NCBI GenBank assembly: GCA_907163375.1
Contig: CAJQUW010007484.1
Span: forward strand, 62,001-126,000
DNA: 64,000 bases
DNA from: Prostheceraeus crozeri
Lineage: Eukaryota > Platyhelminthes > Polycladida > Euryleptidae
Direction: 5' to 3'
This document shows positions 21,954 through 32,400 of the stretch, piece after piece. Numbering within the stretch: the first letter of the stretch is position 1; the number at the start of each line of letters is the position of its first letter. The notes beneath the pieces are model-generated. The model searched no databases and was not told the DNA's origin. It worked only from the letters and a program-made list of their open reading frames with translations. The position numbers and the translations under genes are program-made.

Positions 21954-22520
21954 ATGCCTATAATTTATAAACACAATCTTAAACATTTTGCTTCAAATCA
22001 AAAAATTGCTCATGAACCATCTATGAAATCTGTTTACCATTATGACAGCGTAGAAACAATCGGAACACAAAAGTTCCTAGGCACCGCAGGTGCCGTTCAA
22101 AAAGAAGGGGCTGGCATCTTTTCTGGTATTGGTAGTATCGTAAACTTAATTAAAAATAATAAAGATTTGATTACATCTGCTGCAAAAGGAGCAGCTGCTA
22201 TAGGTAGTACAGCTAGTGCAATATCAAATGCTGTTAAGTCTCAAAACGAATTAAAACAACTAGAAGCTATTCGTAAACTTAGGAATGATTCTGAAGAACT
22301 AAAAAATTTAAAAAAACTTTCAGAGGAAACAAAAAACAAAATTGCTAACATAGCTGTGGGGGAAACCTTGAGGAGCGGAGCTCCGTCTGATAGTAAACAT
22401 AAGAAGAAATCAGGCGTAGCCATAAAACGTTCAATTGAAGAAATAAGAGGTAATGGTGTTAACAGCAACCTTCGGTCTAACCAGCAAAGATGTAGCGGAG
22501 CTGGTCTAGCAAAATTCTAA
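21954..22520 (+). CDS. Polinton small Gly/Ala-rich protein, candidate minor virion protein
   Basis: 188 residues, open throughout. After a polar N-terminus there is a small-residue hydrophobic stretch (GAGIFSGIGSIVNLIKNN, then ITSAAKGAAAIGSTASAISN, about residues 52-95), then a charged helix and a basic C-terminus ending SGAGLAKF. Size, amphipathic Gly/Ala core and basic ends are like the minor, membrane-active or DNA-binding virion proteins of adeno-like viruses; this is inference from composition. Three double-hairpin-type inserts lie inside it (22062-22094, 22372-22384, 22468-22503). The start follows CCTAAAAA, and the capsid gene follows it. Confidence 0.5.
   Translation: MPIIYKHNLKHFASNQKIAHEPSMKSVYHYDSVETIGTQKFLGTAGAVQKEGAGIFSGIGSIVNLIKNNKDLITSAAKGAAAIGSTASAISNAVKSQNELKQLEAIRKLRNDSEELKNLKKLSEETKNKIANIAVGETLRSGAPSDSKHKKKSGVAIKRSIEEIRGNGVNSNLRSNQQRCSGAGLAKF
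22062..22094. repeat. Double-hairpin element (TQKFLGTAGA)
   Basis: GGAAC-ACAAAA-GTTCC (22062-22077), spacer TA, GGCACC-GCA-GGTGCC (22080-22094). The spacer is the same as at 18932 and 20119, with different stems. Confidence 0.8.
22372..22384. repeat. Hairpin of the double-hairpin family (RSGAPS)
   Basis: GGAGC-GGA-GCTCC, the same stem as unit 2 at 21862. A weaker partner precedes it (GGGGGAAACCTTG, from 22358). Confidence 0.65.
22468..22503. repeat. Degenerate double hairpin near gene end
   Basis: ACC-TTC-GGT (22468-22476) and AGC-GGA-GCT (22494-22502), the latter within a CCAGC...GCTGG outer pair. Shorter stems than the others. Confidence 0.55.
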
Positions 22521-22590
22521 AATTATATTTTAGTAATATTTTTTAGTAAAACTTTTTTGGTAAAATTCTAAAATTATATTTTAGTAAAAA
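22507..22590. repeat. AT-rich direct repeat before the capsid gene
   Basis: The sequence AAAATTCTAAAATTATATTT occurs twice, about 52 bp apart, in the spacer before the capsid gene. It may be a promoter duplication. Confidence 0.6.
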
Positions 22591-22640
22591 TTTTTTCTGT
22601 GTGTGTGAAAAAACAAAAAGTCAAATTATTTTTTATAAAA

Positions 22641-23505
22641 ATGTCTTCGCTTATCGAAAATAAATTTAGATTAGACGATCCTCCGTTCGTCAGTTATAAT
22701 CAAAAAAAGAATGACTATATAAGAATTGCCATGAATCCCGGATCTTCTAGTAGAGTAAATACTGGAGGAGATTTAATCTTTGAAGTTGATAATCAGCAGA
22801 GTTATTTATATTTACCTAATTCATTTTTACACTGTGAATATTCTTTATATAGTGATGCCAATTTTACAACACCATTACCAGATACCGATAATATTGCACT
22901 AGAGAATAATTTCTTTCCAAGATTATTTACACAAATGCATTTAGATGTTGCAACTCAAAATATAGAAACAATAAGTGATTCTCCAGGTGTAATTGATACA
23001 ATGCTTAGATTTGTAACAATTGGTGAAAATAATAAAAAGTATGAAATCGAAGGTTGGTTTCCTGATACAAATGATGGTATAATTGTTGATGATTTAACTC
23101 ACGCTGGAACAGATGCAGCAGGAATTGCGAAAGATGTAGAAAATATTGCAAAACATTTAAATAAAACAAATAATGATGCATATAAAGAAAGACGTGAGTT
23201 TAACAAGAAAAGTAAACAGACAGTTAATTGGTCATTGTCTCCATTATTCGGATATTTAGATTATGATAAAATATCATATCAATTAAAATTTAAATTAATA
23301 ATTCATCGCACAGCAAATAATGAATTAATCTTTTTTGGTAAGACTGGAAAAAAACATATTTAAAAATTGATTGACTTGAAAGGTGGATTAAGCATATTAC
23401 TCCTAGTTTACAGATTGAAACAGCTATTGCAAAAAGATTAAATACTAACAAACCAATTCCAGTAAATTTTCTAAAGAGAACTGCTAGTTCAGTAACTTTT
23501 TCCGA
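22641..23505 (+). pseudogene. Polinton major capsid protein (double jelly roll), incomplete
   Basis: The start MSSLIENKF at 22641 follows TTTTTTATAAAA and is preferred over an upstream in-frame start. The sequence has hallmarks of the Polinton capsid protein: RIAMNPGSSSRVNTGGDLIF, QQSYLYLPNSFLHCEY, ALENNFFPRLFTQM, ETISDSPGVIDTMLRF, WFPDTNDG and NWSLSPLFGYLDYDKISYQL. Recognisable family sequence continues to about 23505. Full-length proteins are usually 450-650 residues, so only the first part is here; the foldback element begins about 20 bp further on. It is broken, with about one interruption in the part present. Confidence 0.8.
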
Positions 23506-23883
23506 ACAAAGATTTAACTGGCATTTTACATGTCGTTGAAGTTAGCACCAACTTCAACACCAACTTTTTGAATAGAGTTTGTACAGAATAGGAAACCACA
23601 TGTTTAGGTACTACTGATGACGCAGAGTTTGTACAGCCAAAAAGTTTTCCAAAATTCGAACTCTTTCACCTTCAAAATTCAAATTTAAATTCGAAAAATT
23701 GGTGCAAGTATTGGTGCTACCTGGTTAGCGAGTTTGTACAGCATCCCGATGGAAAAATTTAGATACAAGAGCAAAAACCTGAGTTTGTACAGCAACTTCC
23801 AGCACTTTCCTTACACGAACAACCGGAAAAAACCGCCAAAAACCGACTTTTTCAGAAAATGATAAGATTTTCCAGAAAAGTTC

Positions 23884-24730
23884 TTGGTGCTACATGGAAA
23901 ATGAGTTTGTACAGTGCTGTAACCGGTGGAAGAGTGTTCTACTAATCCAGTCTGAGTTTGAACACACACTTCTCCGACACTCCAGCACTCCTACGACCGG
24001 TAAATACCGGTTATTGTACAGTAACTACAAGAATACTGCCCATTTATGAAACAAATCAATTGGTGCTACATGGAAAATGAGTTTGTACAGTGCTCTAACC
24101 GGTGGAAGAGTGTTCTACTAATCCAGTCTGAGTTTGAACACACACTTCTCCGACACTCCAGCACTCCTACGACCGGTAAATACCGGTTATTGTACAGTAA
24201 CTACAAGAATACTGCCAATTTATGAACAAATCAATTGGTGCTACATGGAAAATGAGTTTGTACAGTGCTCTAACCGGTGGAAGAGTGTTCTACTAATCCA
24301 GTCTGAGTTTGAACACACGCTTCTCCGACACTCCAGCACTCCTACGACCGGTAAATACCGGTTATTGTACAGTAACTACAAGAATACTGCCCATTTATGA
24401 ACAAATCAATTGGTGCTACATGGAAAATGAGTTTGTACAGTGCTCTAACCGGTGGAAGAGTGTTCTACTAATCCAGTCTGAGTTTGAACACACGCTTCTC
24501 CGACACTCCAGCACTCCTACGACCGGTAAATACCGGTTATTGTACAGTAACTACAAGAATACTGCCCATTTATGAACAAATCAATTGGTGCTACATGGAA
24601 AATGAGTTTGTACAGTGCTCTAACCGGTGGAAGAGTGTTCTACTAATCCAGTCTGAGTTTGAACACACACTTCTCCGACACTCCAGCACTCCTACGACCG
24701 GTAAATACCGGTTATTGTACAGTAACTACA
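23884..24730. repeat. 175-bp tandem array, left arm (five units, last incomplete)
   Basis: Units start TTGGTGCTACATGGAAAATG near 23884, 24060, 24235, 24410 and 24585. Each contains ACCGGTAAATACCGGT (a 16-bp palindrome) and AACCGGTGGAAG. Units are nearly identical, so the array is recent or homogenised. The in-frame 88-residue readings are by-products. Confidence 0.9.
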
Positions 24731-27700
24731 TCATCGATGCGATGGTTTTGTTTCAAAATTCAATTGTCGGTTGAATCGCTATCTTCCACCAGTGAAACGA
24801 GTTGAAACAATATTTTGTTTCAAGAAATGTTGTTGTCCATCAAAATATGAACTCTGCTGAGAATGGTGCACAAAACTCTGGAAAAAGCCCGAGTACGTCA
24901 TAAAGGTCACGGGTGGAAAGCTTGATGTAGGCGGTACTCCAAAAAATCAATAGCTGCACCAAATTCAAATGCTGACAAGGGAGAAGGACGACAGATGAAT
25001 ATCGAGTTCTCAATTTTTACATACTCTATTACAGTAGGAAGCACAGCATAGAAATGTCAGATAGAATAAAAATGACTTGCGACATTTATGCAATGAAGAC
25101 CGAATATCTTAGATACGATAATGATCGGACAGTCCGAGGCGCATATAGAAAAACAACTACAAGGTATAGAAAGAGGAACATCGCTGAAAATGCCTGTACT
25201 AAGTTGTGTCAACCAATTGTAGTCAAAACAATTACAAATGCACTTAAAAATCACCGCAAAAAACAGCAATCTTGATCATTAGTGTTGCTTGTAATTCATC
25301 ACTAATATCTGGAAAACAATCGAAGGTATAATAAATATAACAACTGGATATACTTGTCCATAGTCTAGCTGATAGGACGAAACAATGGAAACCGTAGAAT
25401 ACAAAGGGAAAAGGTTTGTCTGCATATGTGAATTTAAGGTACCGCGGTTAGGTATAAGTAAAATCCGGAAAACAATCAAAGGTATTGTTAAGAAGACCGA
25501 TTGCAGACATAATGTCGTATATTTCATTAACACAGCATTACGTTAAAATGGAGACCATCACTCACTACACAAAGGTCTGAACAGCAGTCCGCGATCATGT
25601 GCATAGCTGAAACACAGTGAATCTCAAGTGTCATGGAAATCTCACGTCACAGGTATAAAAGTAAGAATTGTACAGGCTTGCGTATAGCCTATACGATGAT
25701 CCTTAAATGACTAAAAATGTGACCAAGCGATAAAGTTTTTAAAATACAAAAGGAAATGGTCGGGATAAGATCAATTACAACAAATTTCATGAATGCTCAT
25801 GACAAGCGGAATAAAGTAGTGGTCAAAATATTTCAATTTCGTGTTCACACTCAAAAAATGTTGAAGACTTATCGCTCAAACATGAGAGCAGGGGAGTCAT
25901 AATCGTAGTTGTTGAACAGACGCTCTCTGTAATCAGTTACGCATGTTCAGATACACTACATGCTCCTTGATAATTTGAATAATTTCAAATGAAAGAATGT
26001 GATCACCAGATGTCTTAACGAGCGGTGTAGAAAGCAACCTACTGATTTTCAAGTTATGTCGTTATGTCGTACAACCCGAAGTATAGCTCCTTCAAATGAA
26101 ATATGCGTTACATTGCAATAACCGCAATGTAGGTTATAAACCTTGTATGTAGGTTCAACCCATAGAAATATAGAAATAGGAATATAGAAATATAGAGATA
26201 GAAATAGGAACTTGATTTTCTGAACCTTAACTGATGATGTTAATCACCGGATGTATCAAAAATTGTATCACAGTCAAGCAGGCTAGTTAGGCTCTCAGTT
26301 CAGTAGCCATAAAATGTTGACATATAAAACTTACGGGATATATTCATTGCTAATCTCATTTTTGTTGATTTGTTCATCGTCAAATATTTGAACAATTAGA
26401 TCTTTTCATGTGCTAATACTAATTAAATGATGCTGTATAAATGAGCATAAACCTAGCAAACTTACATATTACTTCATTTTCCTATGTGAAAGTTTGTAAT
26501 TCTATGTGCCATTTAAACATAAACAGCCGCGAATAGATTAAGAAATACAAATACACGCAATTCGCTGCAAAAGATGGAATTTCGACCTTCAGTCATCCGC
26601 CAAATTTTTAAATCAACATGTGATAGTTAAGTGACCTTGATCGTTGATTGTAGATGAAAATATTGAACATGCAGTGTATAAAGATATTGCAGGATTATAT
26701 TACGATAGGCTGGCTTGGTGAAATGCAGCATTAGGTAAATGCGATTAGGTTGTAGCCCAAACCAATAGCTCATAGCCAAGAAACCGTTCAGTTTGCATCC
26801 ATATGTGCCTGCATATAGCCAATCTCTTAGATTGGCAGATAGCCAATCTCTAAGGCATTTTATTTCGCAAAAGTATTGCATACCACCCTGGCACTTGGTG
26901 AACGATTTGGCAGTTTTTGAAAATTGGGCCTTATTTGCTTTACTCTGCAACAAATTTTGTTTGCTGTCAAGAGAAGCAAGCTGGAATTAAATATGGGCGA
27001 CCTTTTATATCACAGTAAGATGTCAAGTTCATCCACACGAAATAGCGGATTCGATCGAATACCTCTTCATTATTTACGTAGCCCGATCGATTTTGGTAGT
27101 GAAAATCAGGTCCGCGGTAAATGCGACAAGGCCCATCGAGATAGGTGCGACAACGTGCAAAATTTTGATTTTTGTCGCTTAAGTTTTTGATACACTCCTG
27201 CATGTGTCAATAAAATCGTCACCAACATATTTTGAAATCATAGATGTCTCAAACGACAATAGGGTGCAATGCTCAAGATCCAAGCTTGTTTCGAGTTCAT
27301 GGATTTCGATCGATTAATAACAGCTAGATGCCATTTCAAGTCAATCAAACGAAAGGATCTACGTCCAGAAAGAACGAGAAACCTTTACGATATTTAGGCC
27401 TAATTCTGATATTCTTTTCTCTAATGCGCTCGTATATTTCTAAAATAGGCTAATTCTGTTTTTGAACGTATATCAGTTGTAGCATTTCATGCATGTATCC
27501 TATTTAAAAAAAGGCCTATTCAGCTTCAAAATACGCTTACATACTATAAACACTGCCCATTTTTATCTCACATAAACATAAATCTACACTAGGTGACATG
27601 CCACGCGTTATTCAGGCGCAATTACGGAACACCCCAAACATCCGTGGTTAAGGACATTCTATTCTTCTACCCGCGTATATATGCGCTGCACTAAGAGTCA

Positions 27701-28379
27701 GAAATCACTTGATCTGATGCTGTTAAAACATGAAAGATGTTTAAGAATACGCGCGGGCGAGCGTTTATAGTTTGCGCGTCGTCCACGGTTGTCTGCGCTG
27801 CCACTTGAACCACTAAGATGAACCGCTAAGCATGTTCTGTCTTCCCTGAGCATGAAATTGAGGTCCTATCACATTGTTTAGCCTCTGATACAGGCAGACA
27901 CATGAGACGCAAAGTCTATATAACAGGACTGCCAACTATACTTACTTATATAACTTATATTGCAGCAATATCCCGCATAGCCACGAATGTTTGGGGTCAT
28001 GTGTAATTACGCGTGATTGAGCGTGGCATGTCACCTAGTGTATCGAAATAATGATCTACATCAATTCTGCAATCACAAATAAACCAAGATCCACTTCTAT
28101 ATGTGAAAATGTCTATTCTAGGTAGCGATAAGGTAGCACTTAGGATTTTCTTGTAAAGATCAGTTGCTCCATTACCAAGATAGGAGCGAAACACATCACC
28201 GTCATTTCATAATACATTCCCAACACATCATCGGAGTTTAATTCGCAAATCTATATGAAACGTACTCAGATGCAAAAACACCCAGGGCATGTCGTATTTA
28301 CCCCAATCATGAGGTAAAAGAGACTTTAAAGTCACTTACTTTGACATCCAACTTCGAGAAACTTATCATTCCATGATCC
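24731..28379. other. Interior of the foldback element, no transposase seen
   Basis: Contains the MITE at 27587-28040, a short hairpin AGCCAATCTCTTAGATTGGC near 26816, and AATAGAAAT-type simple repeats near 26165-26210. The open frame at 25054-25275 (73 residues, basic) resembles nothing I know. Otherwise unassigned. Confidence 0.5.
27587..28040. mobile_element. 454-bp TA-flanked MITE inside the foldback element
   Basis: Ends read CACTAGGTGACATGCCACGC inward on both sides, bordered by TA (27585-27586, 28041-28042). Inverted similarity continues inward with ACCCCAAACATYCGTGG. No coding capacity. Probably a Tc1/mariner derivative. Confidence 0.82.
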
Positions 28380-29070
28380 TAAATGGGCAGTATTCTTGTA
28401 GTTACTGTACAATAACCGGTATTTACCGGTCGCAGGAGTGCTGGAGTGTCGGAGAAGTGTGTGTTCAAACTCAGACTCGATTAGTAGAACACTCTTCCAC
28501 CGGTTAGAGCACTGTACAAACTCATTTTCCATGTAGCACCAATTGATTTGTTCATAAATGGGCAGTATTCTTGTAGTTACTGTACAATAACCGGTATTTA
28601 CCGGTCGCAGGAGTGCTGGAGTGTCGGAGAAGTGTGTGTTCAAACTCAGACTGGATTAGTAGAACACTCTTCCACCGGTTAGAGCACTGTACAAACTCAT
28701 TTTCCATGTAGCACCAATTGATTTGTTCATAAATGGGCAGTATTCTTGTAGTTACTGTACAATAACCGGTATTTACCGGTCGCAGGAGTGCTGGAGTGTC
28801 GGAGAAGTGTGTGTTCAAACTCAGACTCGATTAGTAGAACACTCTTCCACCGGTTAGAGCACTGTACAAACTCATTTTCCATGTAGCACCAATTGATTTG
28901 TTTCATAAATGGGCAGTATTCTTGTAGTTACTGTACAATAACCGGTATTTACCGGTCGTAGGAGTGCTGGAGTGTCGGAGAAGTGTGTGTTCAAACTCAG
29001 ACTCGATTAGTAGAACACTCTTCCACCGGTTAGAGCACCGTACAAACTCATTTTCCATGTAGTACCAAGA
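28380..29070. repeat. 175-bp tandem array, right arm (four units, inverted)
   Basis: Reverse-complement copies of the left array, with unit ends near 28545, 28720, 28895 and 29062. Small differences from the left arm (GCAGGAGT for GTAGGAGT, GACTCGATTAG for GACTGGATTAG) are shared among right-arm units, so each arm homogenises on its own. Confidence 0.88.
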
Positions 29071-29423
29071 AGGTTTCTGGAAAATCTTATCATTTTCTGA
29101 AAAAGTCGGTTTTTGGTGGTTTTTACCGGTTGTTCGTATAGGGGAAGTGCTGGAAGTTGCTGTACAAACTCAGTTTCTTGTTCTTGTATCTAAATTTTTC
29201 AGTCGGATTGCTGTACAAACTCGCTAGCTAGGTAGCACCAATACTTGCACCAATTTTTCGAATTTTAATTTTAATTTTGAAGGTGAAGGAGTTCGAATTT
29301 TGGAAAAATTTTTGTCTGTGCAAACTCTGCGTCATCAGTAGTACTTCTACATGTGGTTTTCTATTCTGTACAAACTCTATTCAAAAAGTTGGTGTTGAAG
29401 TTGGTGCTAACTTCAACGACATG

Positions 29424-32400
29424 CATTTATCCACAAACATATATATATTGAATTTTGAACTGTAGCCAAAACTATCCAAATAAGTTCATCCCACGCCGTC
29501 GAGCCTCCATCAACTCCCGAACGCGAAATAATCGGTACGGCCTACGCCTTACAAAAATTCGACGAGGGATGAATACTCCTAAAAAGAGAAGAAAATCGCG
29601 GATTAATCTCTAATGCATTTGGAAGTCAATTATGTTTTATGTTACTTTTCTGGGTAATTAAGTTGTCTGTTGTAAGTTGTAGTACCTTATGTCGTCTCAC
29701 GCATTGTTGTAGTGGAAGACATTGGCTATACATCAAAGTCGAAAGACAGCTATGTTCTCCATTAACCGAATTTCGTATTCACCCAATCAGGCCAAGATGT
29801 TATTGCACAAAACTCCCCAACAAATAGCTCTGACCCTCGTAAACGTTGAATACGATGACATGACTCATGCAAAAATAACAATTAGACAATATACATATGT
29901 ACATTGCTCTCCATAGGGATTGGGATGTGCTACATTAAATTTTAAGACAAGGCAGCCGGCCTACTGATTGTTAGATCTTTACATGTATCAAGTTTATGAA
30001 CTATTACTACATGTTGTATTCCTTTACCACTATATCTTCAAGCAACAGAGCGAACAACATTCTCGTGGATAGTAATTAGAGAAAAGCATGATTACTAAAC
30101 CAGATATTTCTTAGCTGGCATGGCAATCAGGGCTTTCCTTAATTTTGCAGAAAAAACTTCGCAAATGAAGACGACAAAAGTTGACATGAAATGACATAGC
30201 ATAAATACTTAGTTCAGTTTATATCACTGCCGCATCGTTGATGTCGTTCCGGAGGCGAGAGACTATTATGACTATTTACCATCATGGAGGAGGTCCGTAG
30301 ACATTGAGATTGTGCTGGTAGATTCTTCCTTGGGGGGAGGCGTTGGGTTGATAAGTGCGGCTAAGGTGTACTTGTCAATTAGGCTAGCAATAAGTGCTTC
30401 TGTGATAAAAAGCAAATTTCACTTCTAAAATGCCGGATGCTTGCTGTAGGGGTTGTGCTTTATGTAGACCTATTCCATTTTTTAGTAGACAACCTGTACC
30501 TTCTTGGCATGTAGCCCGGATTTCAGGAAAAACGAATGAACACTACCCCAATCATCAAGAACGTTTGTAAAACAACAAAAATTAATAAGACATCGTGAAT
30601 TACACTGTCGAAGCTTGTACTGTTCTGGAATTTCAATCAAATGACACGATCGTATCAATTAAGATGAAGATAGTGATAAAATATTTTATAGCTATGTTCT
30701 GATTTGGCATTTTTCAGTATTTATTAGACTTACTATTATGCGACACTCAAAGGAAATTAAATGATGTAATTCCCTACGATCACCCACGCCATAATAGAAG
30801 ATAAGAGGAACCCGAATTCCTAGGATTTCCTAATCAAATGCCATATGACTTTCAGTCCTTTTCAAATAACATATAAGACCTAATAGCTTTTTCTTTCTCT
30901 TCATGCTGCTGAGTAAAATAATTATAATTAATTAACAATCAGTTTTCAAAGTAATATGTTCATGATAGATGAAAAAGACGTTATTGTCAGCTAGTCATTT
31001 CCGAAATGACATCTTCGTGAGAACTGCATTGGCATTACTTGACTTGATCAAAGAAGCATTTTTTGTGTGTTAGATAATCTGTTTCAGTTTATGAGGACTT
31101 TTCGGTAATTAGATGGGCCGGTTCTCAGGTTCTATTTCGGTTTCGGTGGCACTAGAGATATTTCTATGACTCATTTTACACAATTTTGAACCGATCCATC
31201 GAAAAATACACACATGGCCGACAAAATAAATACAGGGCTGCATTTTGTATTGCCTGTAGAACATTGCTGCTTGGGGGTCTTCCCCAATGAGCCAAGAAAG
31301 CAATTTCGTGTCGTCAAATCAGTGTGCTGATCTCAAGAAGTGGCTGCATCAATTAATTCTTTTAAAAGATAGATACGACGTCTTTGTCACTAACCGGTTG
31401 TTATTTAGGTTTGTGAAATCCACGTGGGCCCGCAATAAATTATGTGATTCGATTCATTGCTCCTATGACAATTGTTTCTCTCACACCACATAATTAACAA
31501 CCGTTATAAGCCTATGGTCAATAATTCACAATCAATATTAAACACTTACATGTATCATGAAATACTAAAATTTGAGAAAACAGATGATAGACCTCGGTCT
31601 ACTTGATTGACTCGACCACAATGGATCAGACTTCAGCAGATGACCATCAATTGAAGGGAAGCTCAACTTACTTCGATGTGATGATGGACAAAACGACATC
31701 GTGGCAAACATAAAATCACTGAAACTGAGTTTTGTCCCTTTTGAATTCCTGCCAATGGTTGTCGATTTTTTTGGTTTCGAACTTTCAATTTTTTATATCT
31801 GCTCCATCAGTTATCGAATCACCAATATCGTACATTTAAATGAGACAAGCATGACAGATCAATGGACACAAAATTCATGTCTTTCCAATATTTGTGAAAT
31901 CCCCTTTTTTACACGTGAATGCACTCACTAAAGATTTCAATCAAATTAGGAGTTATGCACTTGTTCGGCTTTCAGGCCATGTATGGAGACTAAACAATTT
32001 TTGCAAGTCGTAGTCTGCCTACTTAATATTAGATGCTCCTAGCAACTTAGATAGTAGTGAAGGAAGCAAACTCCTTCGTATTGCGTCTCGACTAATAAAA
32101 TTGATGATTCTCGTCAAGTATAGGGATCAACGCTAGGAAGTAACCTGTAACTGTTGCACCAGACTTTGTTCTGATCATATGAATATTCAGGATAACATGT
32201 TTTTTTTTCTTTTTTCAGATCCAAGATGACAAGAAATTCAAAGAAAGCTGCCATCGATTTGATGTGAGTCGAAATTGTCATTGTAATAATTCATATTTTA
32301 CGTGATTTTTGCATTCTTTGTTGATTGCCATATGTAACAAGCAACATACTTTAAACAATTTGATTGAATAAAGCCGCTAGCGCTAATACTCAATCAAGTA

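Larger units (their letters stand above)
10090..23528. mobile_element. Polinton/Maverick (virus-like fossil), right end lost
   Basis: A block of AT-rich genes with the Polinton set: membrane protein, penton, A32-like packaging ATPase, protein-primed PolB, C2H2 protein, fibre-like protein, small glycine/alanine-rich protein and double-jelly-roll capsid protein. The left cluster (11425-14756) points right, PolB and its upstream partners point left (14840-20865), and the structural cluster from 20942 points right. No integrase or adenain-type protease is visible. The element is broken, with roughly six to ten breaks over its genes, while several genes still read open. Age is probably moderate. 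The left boundary is uncertain: the 10365-11005 duplication and the palindrome zone may be its terminal region. At the right the capsid gene runs into the foldback element at 23529. Confidence 0.8.
23529..29423. mobile_element. Foldback element with 1.0-1.2 kb inverted arms of 175-bp repeats
   Basis: The left end starts CATGTCGTTGAAGTTAGCAC at 23529; the right end is its inverse, finishing at 29423. The arms (23529-24730 and about 28380-29423) match over their whole length apart from repeat copy number and small gaps. Each arm has an outer unique part in which GAGTTTGTACAG recurs at uneven spacing, then an array of a 175-bp unit. Flanks GCATTTTA (left) and CATTTAT (right) may be a 7-bp target duplication. 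The interior (24731-28379) has no recognisable transposase, so it looks non-autonomous. Superfamily unknown; the plan resembles foldback elements. Confidence 0.85.

Noticed and set aside
24134-24774. Three overlapping 88-96 residue open frames on the plus strand and similar ones at 28332-28818
   Set aside because: They are the same reading of the 175-bp tandem unit, do not extend beyond the array and match no domain.
25054-25275. 73-residue basic open frame inside the foldback element, considered as a transposase remnant
   Set aside because: No catalytic or DNA-binding motif could be recognised.
23884-29070. Regular repeats that might suggest a CRISPR array
   Set aside because: Units are 175 bp with no unique spacers, the arrays are inverted arms of an element, and the DNA is eukaryotic.
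32220-32264. Possible small first coding exon with MTRNSKKAAIDL between TTTTTTCAG and GTGAGT
   Set aside because: It does not join the exon at 35031 in a workable phase, and no supporting neighbour exon was seen.
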